This document shows positions 23,596 to 32,737 of a DNA stretch of 64,000 nucleotides, in pieces (the first letter of the stretch is position 1; each line of letters starts with the position of its first letter). The notes below the pieces were generated by a model. The model was not told where the DNA came from and ran no database searches. It worked only from the letters and a program-made list of their open reading frames with translations. Both the position numbers and the translations under genes were made by a program. This stretch comes from Collinsella sp. TF06-26 (GTDB lineage Bacteria > Actinomycetota > Coriobacteriia > Coriobacteriales > Coriobacteriaceae), in assembly GCF_002232035.1 (NCBI RefSeq), contig NZ_NKXR01000001.1:132574-196573 (forward strand). The letters are read 5' to 3'.

Positions 23596-25368
23596 ATGGC
23601 GAAGATTACCGGTATTACGTGCAACCACGTTAAGGGGATTAACCATCTTGACGTGCCATGCGATTTTTACCCGAACAAGCCTAACTTTCTTGTGGCGCCT
23701 AACGGGTCGGGTAAGTCTTCGCTTGCGACGGCGTTTGCATCCCTTAACACCAGGCGGCTAAAATTGGCAGACGCGGATCGTTATAACGGGGAGGACTGGG
23801 ACGACACCTCCTTGTCCGTGACTTTTGACGATGACGTGACATTAAGTGCTAATGCTGATTCGAATGAAATTGCGAGTAGGGTAGACGTGCAGGTCGTCCG
23901 CTCGGGATTGTACGCAAATATGACGAACCGCCGGGTGGGGCCAAGGGTTCTCAGTCAAACGAAGATGAGCGTTCAACAGTGCGTTCTGTACGAGAAGGTG
24001 CCAGCCACTGTCCGCTTGAACTATTCAGTCACTGCGGAGCGACAGAAATATGCGTCGATCTTACGCGGGAGAATGGATAACCTTGCCGAGGCATTCAAGA
24101 GCTATGAGTTCCTTAGCGAGCTACTCAGCTGCGATGCCGCTTTTAAAACGACTGAGGGTTCCCGATACGCTGCAGCAATCAATAATTTCTTCAAGGGCGT
24201 TATTTCGCTCGAAACGGGCATGGGCGGGGATATTAGTGAGGATGAAGTTCTCAGTTATATTTCTTTTGTAAAGCCACTGAGTTCAATCAAGGAAATCCTT
24301 GATCGTTGGTATCCCGAGAAGGGGGATATCTCGAACTACCTGAATGCGATACAGGTCAATAGGTTTATCGAGAAGAGGCGTAACGAGATAAAGGAAGCCT
24401 GTTCATATCTTCGATTCCGTAAGATTAAGGATGATATCAATGAGATGCTCCATTTGCTGAACAGAACCAGGTATGGGGTCGTGGCTAAAGTCAGGAACCA
24501 TCAGCTCGTCGTTGATTTCCCCGATTGGGATGAGGCCTCTAACGGCGAGATTGACGTACTCCAGCTGTGTGTTGCACTATTTCGAGCAAGGGCGAAGTTT
24601 GGTGAGAAAGAAAACGCTCTATTGCTTATCGATGAGGTTTTCGATTACCTTGACGATGCCAATCTGCTTGTCGCCCAGCACTTCCTGCTGGAGATGATGA
24701 AGCAGTTCAAGAATTCCGGGAAGAACCTCTATGTCATCATCTTGACTCATCTTGACCCAGGACTCTTTAAGAGTTTTCGTTTCAAAAGCTTCCATACCTC
24801 ATACATTCCTAATTCAGGTCGTGATTCTGTAAATGGGTGTTTGAATAAGCTGCTCGTTGACAGAAATAGGTGTAAGAAGGAGCTCTCTGATATTTATAAT
24901 TCGGTCTCCTCCCATTACCTTCATTTCTCTGAGTGTGACACAGTCTCTGATAACGTCTTGGAATACATCGCTAAACAGGGGATTGAAGATGAGCTGAAGA
25001 GGCCTTCATCGTTTCGGAGTGTTATGGAGGCAAAGCTTGGCGACTACTTCTCTGGAAAGTCCTTTGCTCCATCGGAAGTGTGCTGTGGCATCAGGTTGGC
25101 TGTCGAGAGGCTCGGTTATGAGAGGCTGGCGGCAGATGATAAGCCTGGATTTCTGGAAATTAATACAGGGACCGAGGACAGGCTTCGATATGCGAGTGAG
25201 CATGGCGTTGATGTGCCAGAGACATTCCACCTGTTGGGCTCCATATACAACAGCTGCATGCATCTCTCCGGGAGGCCAGGCGAAACAGAGCTCGTCCAAA
25301 GAGAGCTAGGGAATAACATCATCAGACACATGATTGAGGTGTCGTTGAAGGAATTCGGCTGGGCATAG
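23596..25368 (+). CDS. ABC/SMC-type AAA ATPase of a probable defence system
   Basis: A 590-residue protein. Walker A is at about residues 34-42 (APNGSGKSS), in the SMC/RecF-like context KGINHLDVPCDFYPNKPNFLV. A degenerate ABC signature (ASNGEIDVLQLCVAL) stands before a Walker B of the form ALLLIDEVFDYLDD (about 341-354). A likely switch His occurs in VIILTHLDPG. The middle is helical, and about 200 C-terminal residues have no recognised domain. No TOPRIM (OLD) or nuclease motif was seen. Such stand-alone ATPases in islands usually act as sensors for a partner encoded beside them; the 25399 and 26309 genes follow on the same strand. Confidence 0.75.
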   Translation: MAKITGITCNHVKGINHLDVPCDFYPNKPNFLVAPNGSGKSSLATAFASLNTRRLKLADADRYNGEDWDDTSLSVTFDDDVTLSANADSNEIASRVDVQVVRSGLYANMTNRRVGPRVLSQTKMSVQQCVLYEKVPATVRLNYSVTAERQKYASILRGRMDNLAEAFKSYEFLSELLSCDAAFKTTEGSRYAAAINNFFKGVISLETGMGGDISEDEVLSYISFVKPLSSIKEILDRWYPEKGDISNYLNAIQVNRFIEKRRNEIKEACSYLRFRKIKDDINEMLHLLNRTRYGVVAKVRNHQLVVDFPDWDEASNGEIDVLQLCVALFRARAKFGEKENALLLIDEVFDYLDDANLLVAQHFLLEMMKQFKNSGKNLYVIILTHLDPGLFKSFRFKSFHTSYIPNSGRDSVNGCLNKLLVDRNRCKKELSDIYNSVSSHYLHFSECDTVSDNVLEYIAKQGIEDELKRPSSFRSVMEAKLGDYFSGKSFAPSEVCCGIRLAVERLGYERLAADDKPGFLEINTGTEDRLRYASEHGVDVPETFHLLGSIYNSCMHLSGRPGETELVQRELGNNIIRHMIEVSLKEFGWA

Positions 25369-25398
25369 TTGGTTGTTTAATAGGTCGGAAGTGATTTC

Positions 25399-26220
25399 AT
25401 GACACAGGCTGAATACTACATTGCGAGAATCGATGAGGCGCTACGCGCGTATGACGACCGTTCTGCGGGTGATCTTGTTAAGGAAATCATTGCCGTTTTT
25501 TCGAGCGCCGATTCGTTATTAATTTTGGGGCTTGATAGGGATAAGAGTAGGGCGATCGTACCTGGCCAGGTGGTCAGATACGATAATAAAGGTGATTTGA
25601 AGAAGCTTCGGGGAAAACTCCTTGTCCAGATGGAGTCTGAGCGTAAGAATCTGAAGTGTGATCCATTTTTTCTCGCTCTCGCATCTGTCGACGAAGATAT
25701 TGATGAGTGCAATCGTCTAATTAGCAGTGGAAACGATGACGATCGTCGACGCTGCGTCGATCGTATGGTTCGGGTTTACGAGGTCGATATTAAGAACTTT
25801 GCCGTTGGCCTGAGTGGTTACGGGTTCGGCTCAGAAGAAGAGGATTTGCGTGATGATCTGGAGCTTATACTGGGTCACCTTAGGCATTACAGGGCTAAAA
25901 TCGCTCTCGAGTCTGTGTCGGGAAGTATGAACACTGTGAATATTCAGGCTAGCGCTGTTAACCAGAATAGTGTGACGAATGTGCTGACTATTACTCAGGT
26001 TGCCGAGCAGGTCCAATCTATCCCGGAAAACGTTTTGAACGACGACCTTAAAAGAGAGCTAAAGTGCCTACTTCTCGATTTGGAAGCAGTCAAGAACAAG
26101 CCTAAGAAGGAAGCGGAAAGTCGCTTACAGAAAGTTCTTGCTTGGATGTCTGACAAGGGAGTTGACGTTGCGATAGCTGCTCTTCCTTACATTGTAAGCT
26201 TCATTGGCACGTTAGTATGA
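25399..26220 (+). CDS. Hypothetical protein with hydrophobic C-terminus, probable partner of the ATPase
   Basis: A 273-residue protein 30 bases after the ATPase. The N-terminal two thirds are charged and helical. A polar Asn/Thr/Val-rich stretch follows (SMNTVNIQASAVNQNSVTNV, about 183-202). A Lys-rich helix then leads into a hydrophobic end (DVAIAALPYIVSFIGTLV). This plan, a beta-like linker and then a short hydrophobic tail, recurs in toxins and effectors of defence loci, where the tail may enter the membrane. No catalytic motif was seen. I infer an effector role from position and topology only. Confidence 0.65.
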   Translation: MTQAEYYIARIDEALRAYDDRSAGDLVKEIIAVFSSADSLLILGLDRDKSRAIVPGQVVRYDNKGDLKKLRGKLLVQMESERKNLKCDPFFLALASVDEDIDECNRLISSGNDDDRRRCVDRMVRVYEVDIKNFAVGLSGYGFGSEEEDLRDDLELILGHLRHYRAKIALESVSGSMNTVNIQASAVNQNSVTNVLTITQVAEQVQSIPENVLNDDLKRELKCLLLDLEAVKNKPKKEAESRLQKVLAWMSDKGVDVAIAALPYIVSFIGTLV

Positions 26221-26308
26221 TGCGTTACGAATGGTGGCTTTCAACGGTTAGATAACTTCGCCTATTGATCAATGCTCGAACGGTATTTCTTTCTTTGGAG
26301 GAATTTCT

Positions 26309-27253
26309 TTGGCGGACTTAGTACATGTGTTGCCGATTCAATCGGTTAGTGCCGAAGGCTGCGATGCACTTTCAAAGATTGAGTTACTTGAAGGCGATTC
26401 TGTCATCAAAATGAAAGAGTACTCCGATGTCGTGCGTTCTTTCTGGGAGGTCAATCAGCTTTATGAACAATTTCGATGGAACTACAGCGAATTGAGGCGT
26501 TTGGTTCCATGCGACCGGTCTGACATCTTGTCCGAGGGCTTTGCCGGCGGACGTTTTGGTGAGAGGATTGTTGTAAACGGCGCTTTTTGTAATTATGTAT
26601 CAGCTGGCCGAGGTCTTATCGACAGAATGCAAGCCGTTATGCGTGAATACGACAAAGGTTCCAAAGACGAACTATATAAAGACTATTGGAAGTTGCCTTC
26701 TTCTTGGTATGACGGCGGCGGCCTTTACGTGTTTATGTATGAGATACGAAATCCCGTTCAGCATGGTCAAACCGTTGTTTCGCTTGTGAAAGAAAAAGGC
26801 TCTACCAGGGTTCGATTCGATCTTGACCAAATCGCTGACATGCGCGAATACAGTACCTCGGCAAAGCTGCGCGCGTTTTTAGATACGACTATTTCGAAGA
26901 TTAAAGAGTGTGATCCGTCTGGTTCTCCGTTCCTTAGTTTTCGTTATACGAACATGGAATACAACAAGCTTGTGATTGAACTCTTCTGTCATTTTCTGCA
27001 ATGTGCTGAACCTAGGATACGTGAAGTTCGTAGGGATACGGAACGTCTGCTTTCGCAGCACGATGGGGCGGTTGGCAGCTTAGGTGGCTCTTCTTTTGTT
27101 GCATATGTCGATGGTGACATGGCTCATGTTATTGATCAGATTGATGTTGATCCGGTTAAGCAACTAAAAGATATACGCCTAAAAGCGAAGAGACATCTAA
27201 AGGAAGCCCGAAATGCAGTTGCGGCTGAGCGCCGTTTCTATGCTTTCCGGTAA
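26309..27253 (+). CDS. HEPN-like protein of the defence island
   Basis: 314 residues from TTG 26309, chosen because a TGGAGG site lies 8 bases before it. Arg147-Asn148-x3-His152 (RNPVQH) fits the HEPN RNase motif R-x4-6-H with Asn after Arg, in a helical context (FMYEIRNPVQHGQTVV). HEPN proteins cut RNA or act as toxins in many abortive-infection systems. The rest has no recognised domain. It follows the ATPase pair with an 88-base gap and could belong to the same system or be separate. Confidence 0.55.
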   Translation: MADLVHVLPIQSVSAEGCDALSKIELLEGDSVIKMKEYSDVVRSFWEVNQLYEQFRWNYSELRRLVPCDRSDILSEGFAGGRFGERIVVNGAFCNYVSAGRGLIDRMQAVMREYDKGSKDELYKDYWKLPSSWYDGGGLYVFMYEIRNPVQHGQTVVSLVKEKGSTRVRFDLDQIADMREYSTSAKLRAFLDTTISKIKECDPSGSPFLSFRYTNMEYNKLVIELFCHFLQCAEPRIREVRRDTERLLSQHDGAVGSLGGSSFVAYVDGDMAHVIDQIDVDPVKQLKDIRLKAKRHLKEARNAVAAERRFYAFR

Positions 27254-27340
27254 AGGACATAAGAACGTAATATGCATTTCAATGGTCTGGATGCCTGAGC
27301 GTTATCTGACTGAGAATGAGTTTAAACGGTGTATTAAGGA

Positions 27341-28711
27341 CTAATGGTCAGCTGGTGGCGTCAGGCGCCGATACAAATCTTGATTGAAGTTTGTGTATGT
27401 AAGTTCGCTATTGCTGAGCTCCTCAATTCTCGGATCTCTATAGTCGTTAATGAATATCAATGTGCATACGTCTTCAACAAAACGTTTGCGCCTGGTTTCG
27501 ATATCTTGCTTATATGGAAGCTCTTCTTTATTTGAACCCCACACTTCTTCAATCACTATATCGAGGCATTTAATAAAATGCTTGCTGTGCTTTGCGAACT
27601 CATAGACGGCACTGTAATTGGCGTTCGTTTTGACTTCGTATCAAGTGAGAGGCTCGTAGTAGGCGAGAATATTTAAAGCTGGTAGTAGACATAGGTTTGG
27701 GAAAAGTCTTGCTCTGCCGTTTCCACAAAACTCCTGGTGAGTATCGATGTAATCCAATTGTTTCTTTATTGGATCTGCAAGCCTGTTGCAAGTTCTTAAC
27801 GATGCTTGTTTATTGCTGAGCAACTCATTCGTTATGTTTATATAACTTTGCGTATAGCCGTTATTTGCGCTGACACCCTTATACAGAAGGTAATCGGCCG
27901 GCTTTATCGAATCCAGCTCTAGGCGTTTGTCGTAAAAACGCTCGAGGTATTTTCTGCCTTCGAATTTTGGGCCATACACGCCTTGGAGGGAATGGCCCAG
28001 CTGAGTAATGTCTGTCGAATAAACCACAACGATATTTTCTTGCTGAAACAGGTTTTTTGTCTGCTCGAGCACCTTTATGGCGAATTCGGGTCGGCAGCGG
28101 TCGAGCTCGTCGATAAAGATGACGGCTCGGTTGGCTACCTCAGGTAGATTATTCTTAATGAGTTCGTCAATTTTGCCACGGAGCTCTTTTTCTTCTTTGT
28201 ACCGTGCGAGAAAATCGGCGCCACTGAACTTATCAATGGCACCATTGATGTCACCGCTATATCCAATAAGGGAAGCAGCGGCTTCTAGGACGTTAATGAT
28301 TCCCTTGCCGAAATCCTTTCCTTCCTTGACGCTCTCTTCGCCTACAGCGTTGGCGATAGAGGCCAATATGGGCAAGATCGGATTGTCGAAATGGTCCTCC
28401 TCCCACGCGTTGAAATAAATGGGCAGACATGGCGTCGCGGGGAGTTCCGTTGCGGTTTCTCCTAGTGTCGCGTTAAGTGTCTCTAAATCGGGGTCGAGAG
28501 TCGGATTTGCCATTTGCAGGACTCTCGCTACTTGCTTTACAAAGAATGTCTTGCCAGAACCCCAAGGCGCGTCAATAACAAAGGTATACGGAGGTTCAAC
28601 CGCAATGAGCATCTTTAGAAAGTCCTCAATTTCTCTCTTTCGGTGATGCGGATCTTGGGTGAGGGCGATATCAATCGCTTCCGGCGTGGGTTCTTCGTCT
28701 ACTCGTTTCAT
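27341..28711 (-). pseudogene. KAP-family P-loop NTPase interrupted by an in-frame TGA
   Basis: From ATG 28711 the frame encodes 356 residues: Walker A APWGSGKTFF (about 48-57), FNAWEED, and Walker B VIFIDELDRCRPEFAI (about 195-210), with KYLERFYDKRLEL after it. These are KAP NTPase hallmarks. TGA at 27641-27643 stops it, but the same frame continues without another stop to 27341 (YEVKTNANYSAVYEFAKHS ... LYRRLTPPADH), adding about 99 codons of normal-looking protein. A single C-to-T or G-to-A change would explain it. KAP NTPases occur in phage-defence contexts. It is convergent with the HEPN gene. Confidence 0.75.
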
Positions 28712-28918
28712 GGTGGCTGCCTTCTTTCTGTGGTCTTAGATTGCGTTTCGGTCTTATTCTTTCCGTAAATAGGATCGGTAGGTCTCTTCTTATCTGGCTT
28801 CCATCCGTAGGTTTTACCCTTTTAATGTTAAACAATGCCTAGACCTGCGATTTTGCATACGCAGCGAAGTGGTATGGTACTCGAGCTTATGCCGAGTTCT
28901 ATTTACGTTGGGAGATTG

Positions 28919-29521
28919 ATGGTGAACGAGTCCAGTGAGAGCGGGGACGGTGAGTTTAAAACCTCCGATGTCCTGATCACAGTTTTAACCTCTGCGGCGC
29001 TTCCGGTTGCCTCGCGCATCCTTACGCTTTCTTTTGGGGATAATTCCTTGTGGTCTGTCGACCGATTATTCATTATCTATTTTGCATCATTTTCAGGATG
29101 GATATTGAGGAGTTATTTCCAGCTTGTCGTGGAGAGAAGCGGAATGAGGGATAAAGGCTATAGGTTTATGGATTCAGACGCGGCGGGAAATGCTGTTTGG
29201 ACGTTTCCCGTTGTTCTTGCCCTCTTTTGTTGGAATCTCATACCAGGTTTAATCACACTCCTTGCTATCTATGGCGTCGCAGCCTTTTTGCTCTTGAAGT
29301 ATCAGAGTGTCTTTTGCATTGACGTGGGAAGAATGGGGTTTATCGGGTTATGTACGCTTCTTACTGTTGTCGTCATGGAAGTGGTCGTTGTAGGCTATCT
29401 GTCTGATCCGCCATCTGAAATATATCAATTCGTAATTTATACGATGACGTTAGTTCTTATTATTTCGTTTAATTATGCGCTCGATCGTTTTCGGATTAAA
29501 CGCTTCGGTCGCAGGAAATAG
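28919..29521 (+). CDS. Multi-pass membrane protein of unknown function
   Basis: 200 residues when started at ATG 28919 (GGGAG a few bases before); the frame is open 84 bases further upstream. Five or six hydrophobic helices are visible (VLITVLTSAALPVASRI, LFIIYFASFSGWILRS, VWTFPVVLALFCWNLI, GLITLLAIYGVAAFLLL, GLCTLLTVVVMEVVVV, FVIYTMTLVLIISFNYA). A basic C-terminus (RFRIKRFGRRK) follows. No family recognised. It is separated by only 32 bases from the soluble protein at 29554, so the two probably act together. Confidence 0.6.
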   Translation: MVNESSESGDGEFKTSDVLITVLTSAALPVASRILTLSFGDNSLWSVDRLFIIYFASFSGWILRSYFQLVVERSGMRDKGYRFMDSDAAGNAVWTFPVVLALFCWNLIPGLITLLAIYGVAAFLLLKYQSVFCIDVGRMGFIGLCTLLTVVVMEVVVVGYLSDPPSEIYQFVIYTMTLVLIISFNYALDRFRIKRFGRRK

Positions 29522-29553
29522 GACCCGTGATCTTATAAGGGTATGAGGACAAC

Positions 29554-30525
29554 ATGGACACTTCTACAACAAATCAGTCGCTCGTATATCGCTTTGTCGA
29601 TGTAGATCCCGAAGAAGGCTTGGACGCCAAGGACCTTTCTAAGTTCCTGAGCCAATTTGACGGACTGATAAAAGAGGTCGCTAAAGAGTCGGGCAGCTTA
29701 GACAAAACGACTTTAAAAGTGCGTCCATTTAAAGAAGGGTCTTTTATTGCGGAATTCGTGATCCATTGTGTGCCCGGATTGATTGACGCGTTAAACAGTG
29801 ACGCTATATCTGCAATTAATAATGCCTGCGGTCTTGTGGAGGTTCTATTTGCTATATCGCACATAATTAAAAAAGTTAAAGGACATATCTCTAAATATAA
29901 ACCAACTGACAATGGAACTTTCGTATATGGAGAGGGTTCGGACGCAGTCGTTGTTCCCGTTGAGATCCACGCGCTAGTCCAGTCCCCAGAAATCGCTGAG
30001 AAATTTTCTAAGGTCATCACTGGTCCGATGAAAACATTCAAGAGGCCTTCGAGGGAGATTGAGATTAAGATTGCCGGTAGTAAGGCTTCAGAGGATGCTA
30101 TTTCTTTTTCTTCAAGCGAGGTGACTTATTTTGACAGCTATAAAGACGAAGCTTTGAAGGCAACGCAGGAAGAGACGGTTGAGTATTCGTCCCACAATAT
30201 CTGGGTTCGACCGTTATTTGGTTCCTACGGTGGAGATGTTTCCGGATATACATTTGAGTCGGGCTACGAGGACGAGCATCGAACATACAATAAGGTTCAA
30301 ATAGACGACTGTGATTTTCTCGAACGTGTTCGAGATGGTGAGTATCGCTTAAATAGTGGCGACCTAATGCGTGTCGATATGACCATTAAAGAGGTCATTA
30401 ATTTGAGGACGCAAAAAGTCCGAACCGCCGCATGCCATATAACTAAAGTTAGAGATTACCGCCCGATGAAAAGATGTGAACAGCTGACCTTTGCTGACTT
30501 TGCGGACGAGGAGAATAATGATTGA
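29554..30525 (+). CDS. Soluble hypothetical protein, pair of the membrane protein upstream
   Basis: A 323-residue protein. The N-terminal half looks alpha/beta (YRFVDVDPEEGLDAKDLSKFL; TTLKVRPFKEGSFIAEFVIHC), with a hydrophobic helix (LVEVLFAISHIIKKVKGHI, about 96-114). The C-terminal half is rich in beta-like segments (SSHNIWVRPLFGSYGGDVSG, VRTAACHITKVRDYRP). I do not recognise a family and see no catalytic motif. Proteins of this size and plan are seen in defence islands, and its place here supports such a role only weakly. Confidence 0.55.
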   Translation: MDTSTTNQSLVYRFVDVDPEEGLDAKDLSKFLSQFDGLIKEVAKESGSLDKTTLKVRPFKEGSFIAEFVIHCVPGLIDALNSDAISAINNACGLVEVLFAISHIIKKVKGHISKYKPTDNGTFVYGEGSDAVVVPVEIHALVQSPEIAEKFSKVITGPMKTFKRPSREIEIKIAGSKASEDAISFSSSEVTYFDSYKDEALKATQEETVEYSSHNIWVRPLFGSYGGDVSGYTFESGYEDEHRTYNKVQIDDCDFLERVRDGEYRLNSGDLMRVDMTIKEVINLRTQKVRTAACHITKVRDYRPMKRCEQLTFADFADEENND

Positions 30526-30614
30526 TGTGCCGAATCAGGCTATTTGAATAATAGATGGATTAGGTCGAAACGCTGAATGTAATTCCTGCATGCGCCGCAA
30601 TAGCGATGAATTTA

Positions 30615-30713
30615 GGGTACTATATCAATAGTGATACAGTCATCGTGGACTCTAAGTGAGGCGATGACAAAGAAGGGTCGTTGTCCGGAGGCTTCCGGCA
30701 ACGGCCCTTTGAT
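30615..30713 (+). ncRNA. Terminator-capped leader RNA in front of the Abi_2 gene
   Basis: A TATATC box lies near 30620. A hairpin pairs TCATCG (30640-30645) with CGATGA (30662-30667). A strong 14-bp hairpin follows (30673-30709: AAGGGTCGTTG-CCGG, loop AGGCTT), with a T-rich tail (TTTTGATTTT). The hairpin ends a few bases before the abiF ribosome site, so the toxin would be read only by read-through. Conserved RNAs next to abiF genes are known (abiF RNA motif), and the layout resembles RNA-antitoxin systems. Whether this sequence fits that model needs a covariance search. Confidence 0.5.
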
Positions 30714-30727
30714 TTTAGGAGCTTGTT

Positions 30728-31633
30728 TTGGCAAAAGAGTTTAAGACTTTCGCTCAACTAATTGAACTCCTAGAGAGCCGTGGGGTGGCGACTGATGCTG
30801 CCACGGTAGATTGCCTGAGACGTGAAAGTTATTATGCAGTTGTAAACGGCTACAAAGCCCCCTTTCTTGACAAAAATGCTGGGCAGTCTACGTCCTGTGA
30901 TGTTTTTAGGGAAGGCACTTCATTTAAGAACATTTATGATTTATTCCTGTTTGACAGGGAACTTAGGCAACTTACGTTTTCGTATCTCGCGAGGGCCGAA
31001 GCTGTGCTCAAGAACGCCGTCGTGTATTCGTTTTGTGATCAATATCGCACTTCGGATGCCTATCTGAATCGGGCTAATTATGTCGAGCCTAAAGATATGC
31101 TTGTGCCCAAGGCGTTTCGAGGTAATAAAAAGAAGCAGCATTCGAAGAGGCTTGCTGATCTTGTAAATATTCTGAAAGACAAGCTGGCAGATGAGCAGCG
31201 CATGCGTCCCTTCGTGAGACATTATTTGAATAAATACGGCGCAGTCCCATTATGGGTTCTTCAGAACGATCTGACATTTGGCAATATTTCACATTTCTAT
31301 CAGCTTCAAAAACGCGGCGTTCAGAATGCTGCCTGTAAGTTGATTGGCCAAACGGCAAATAGAAATCAAAGACTCGAGCCGTTAGTGCTGCTTCGTGTCT
31401 TTCAGGTTCTTTCTGGCTATAGGAATTTTTGCGCGCATGACGAGCGGCTCTATTGTGCGGTAGTAAGAGGGGCAAGGTTTTCCGATATGTACTCCTTGCT
31501 CTGCCGTGTTCTGCCCGACGACGAGACGAAAGCAATGCTTGATGAATTAGGTGAGCTTGTTGGATCTTATCGTGGGCTAATTGCGCAAGATGTTTTATAT
31601 AGCGTATTTAAAGAGATGAACATCAGGGTGTAA
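30728..31633 (+). CDS. Abi_2 family (AbiD/AbiF-like) abortive-infection protein
   Basis: 301 residues from TTG 30728, with AGGAG 6 bases before it. The N-terminus has the family pattern SYYAVVNGYKAPFLD, then LFLFDRELRQLTFSYLARAE. Near the C-terminus Arg232-Asn233-x3-His237 (YRNFCAHDERLY) is the HEPN RNase motif. Abi_2 proteins halt phage growth by RNA cleavage. Length is normal (about 300). It is preceded by the leader RNA and followed by a long gene-free stretch. Confidence 0.85.
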   Translation: MAKEFKTFAQLIELLESRGVATDAATVDCLRRESYYAVVNGYKAPFLDKNAGQSTSCDVFREGTSFKNIYDLFLFDRELRQLTFSYLARAEAVLKNAVVYSFCDQYRTSDAYLNRANYVEPKDMLVPKAFRGNKKKQHSKRLADLVNILKDKLADEQRMRPFVRHYLNKYGAVPLWVLQNDLTFGNISHFYQLQKRGVQNAACKLIGQTANRNQRLEPLVLLRVFQVLSGYRNFCAHDERLYCAVVRGARFSDMYSLLCRVLPDDETKAMLDELGELVGSYRGLIAQDVLYSVFKEMNIRV

Positions 31634-32353
31634 AGAAAGTTTCAATAACGCCGATGACAATTGGACCGCCGCATCCACGGCGCTTCTTCTGCTGGGAATA
31701 GCGATTCTCGGTGCTGTACTTCTCTGCGAGATGGTGTAGCATACCTAGCTATCATACAAAAGCTCTGTGTGAGCTTTAAGGGTGACGCTTTCGACAAGAG
31801 AGTGTTGCCCTTTTTTCATGTATGTATTGTTCGGTGTGCTTGTCTTCCGATGTAGAAGCCGCTCAAAGTAGTCATATCGCATGATGCCGATCCAGCCATC
31901 GGTGCACCCGAGCTCCTCGATCAATCGCCCGGTAATCACGACAGTGCTGCTAACGATGTTACTCTCTCACACTGTGAGCATGCAGTAGATCGGTAAGAGC
32001 CAGTTAACGTAGATGCTCATCCAGTATGCTAAAGACGCTTCCAATGGATCGCCCTGCTCGGCGGGTAGATTATGATAATAGCAAGCTGCGTTCATGCAGA
32101 TTCGCGAAAGATACTGACTGTTCTCTTAAATTGAATTGACCCCTTGGAACCCGGGCGATAGAGTAAATGAGCGGTATTGACGTAGTCAACCTACGGGCCT
32201 GCGTCCTGCGGAGAGGCGGCTGTTCTTCTGGATGGCCGTCTCTCTTCATTGCGCTCATGATGAGAAACTATATTGCGCTGAGGCTGGCGGACGTAAAAAC
32301 GTTAATGACGTCCTGATGGCTGTTGGGCCCACAGACAAACAAAGGCTATCGGC
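31634..32353. other. Gene-poor stretch between the Abi_2 gene and the MqsR operon
   Basis: No convincing gene. A minus-strand segment about 31800-31960 reads VITGRLIEELGCTDGWIGIM and then RYDYFERLLHRK. It looks like part of a real protein, but it is short, lacks a start signal, and I cannot name its family; it may be a relic. Composition is mixed, as expected for decayed island DNA. Confidence 0.4.
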
Positions 32354-32425
32354 TAGAATATAGGCAATTGCGGTGTAAGCCTTCGGGCGACACCTGAAGA
32401 GGGTTGATGCGTCGGCCCTCTTTTT
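32354..32425 (+). ncRNA. Possible small RNA with UUCG hairpin and terminator
   Basis: TAGAAT at 32354-32359 could be a -10 box. Downstream, GGTGT-A-GCC-TTCG-GGC-G-ACACC forms a tight stem with a UUCG tetraloop (about 32371-32393). It is followed by AGAGGG ... CCCTCT with five T, an intrinsic terminator. No reading frame fits. A small RNA of about 60 nt is the simplest reading. Confidence 0.4.
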
Positions 32426-32642
32426 GTTTGGATGTAAGAATTGGCGCGTCAAAACTTGCATCTCAATTGAGAAAAGACGAAATGGCGGGTGTTTTTCTGC
32501 TCACATGTAACTTTACTGACGCATTGCTGCTCAGCCTTAATTCGCTGCGGCTTGCCGGTAAGGGATTGACTGAGATTGGGTTTTTCCTTAATGTTCCTAC
32601 TGTGATGAGGCCCTGCGACGGTACGTCCGGCTTGGTCCGTGG

Positions 32643-32664
32643 AAACCGCCGAAAGGCGGTTTTT
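32643..32664 (+). terminator. Intrinsic terminator of an unidentified transcript
   Basis: AAACCGCC, GAAA tetraloop, GGCGGTTT and TT: a textbook 8-bp terminator at 32643-32664. The 80 bases before it contain another small stem (ACGG ... CCGT at about 32614-32638) but no gene, so it may cap a second small RNA. Confidence 0.6.
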
Positions 32665-32737
32665 GCGTTTAAGGGACCGCTTTCCAAAGGGTATTATCGC
32701 GTTTTCGCTTTGGGGCAGTAGGTTATTATTGCCGTTT

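Noticed and set aside
23444-23761. 105-codon frame overlapping the ATPase start
   Set aside because: Out of frame with the ATPase whose Walker A is clear; Arg/Leu-rich shadow.
32404-32721. 105-codon plus-strand frame in the gene-free stretch
   Set aside because: It runs through a terminator and two hairpins, has no ribosome site and no protein-like pattern.
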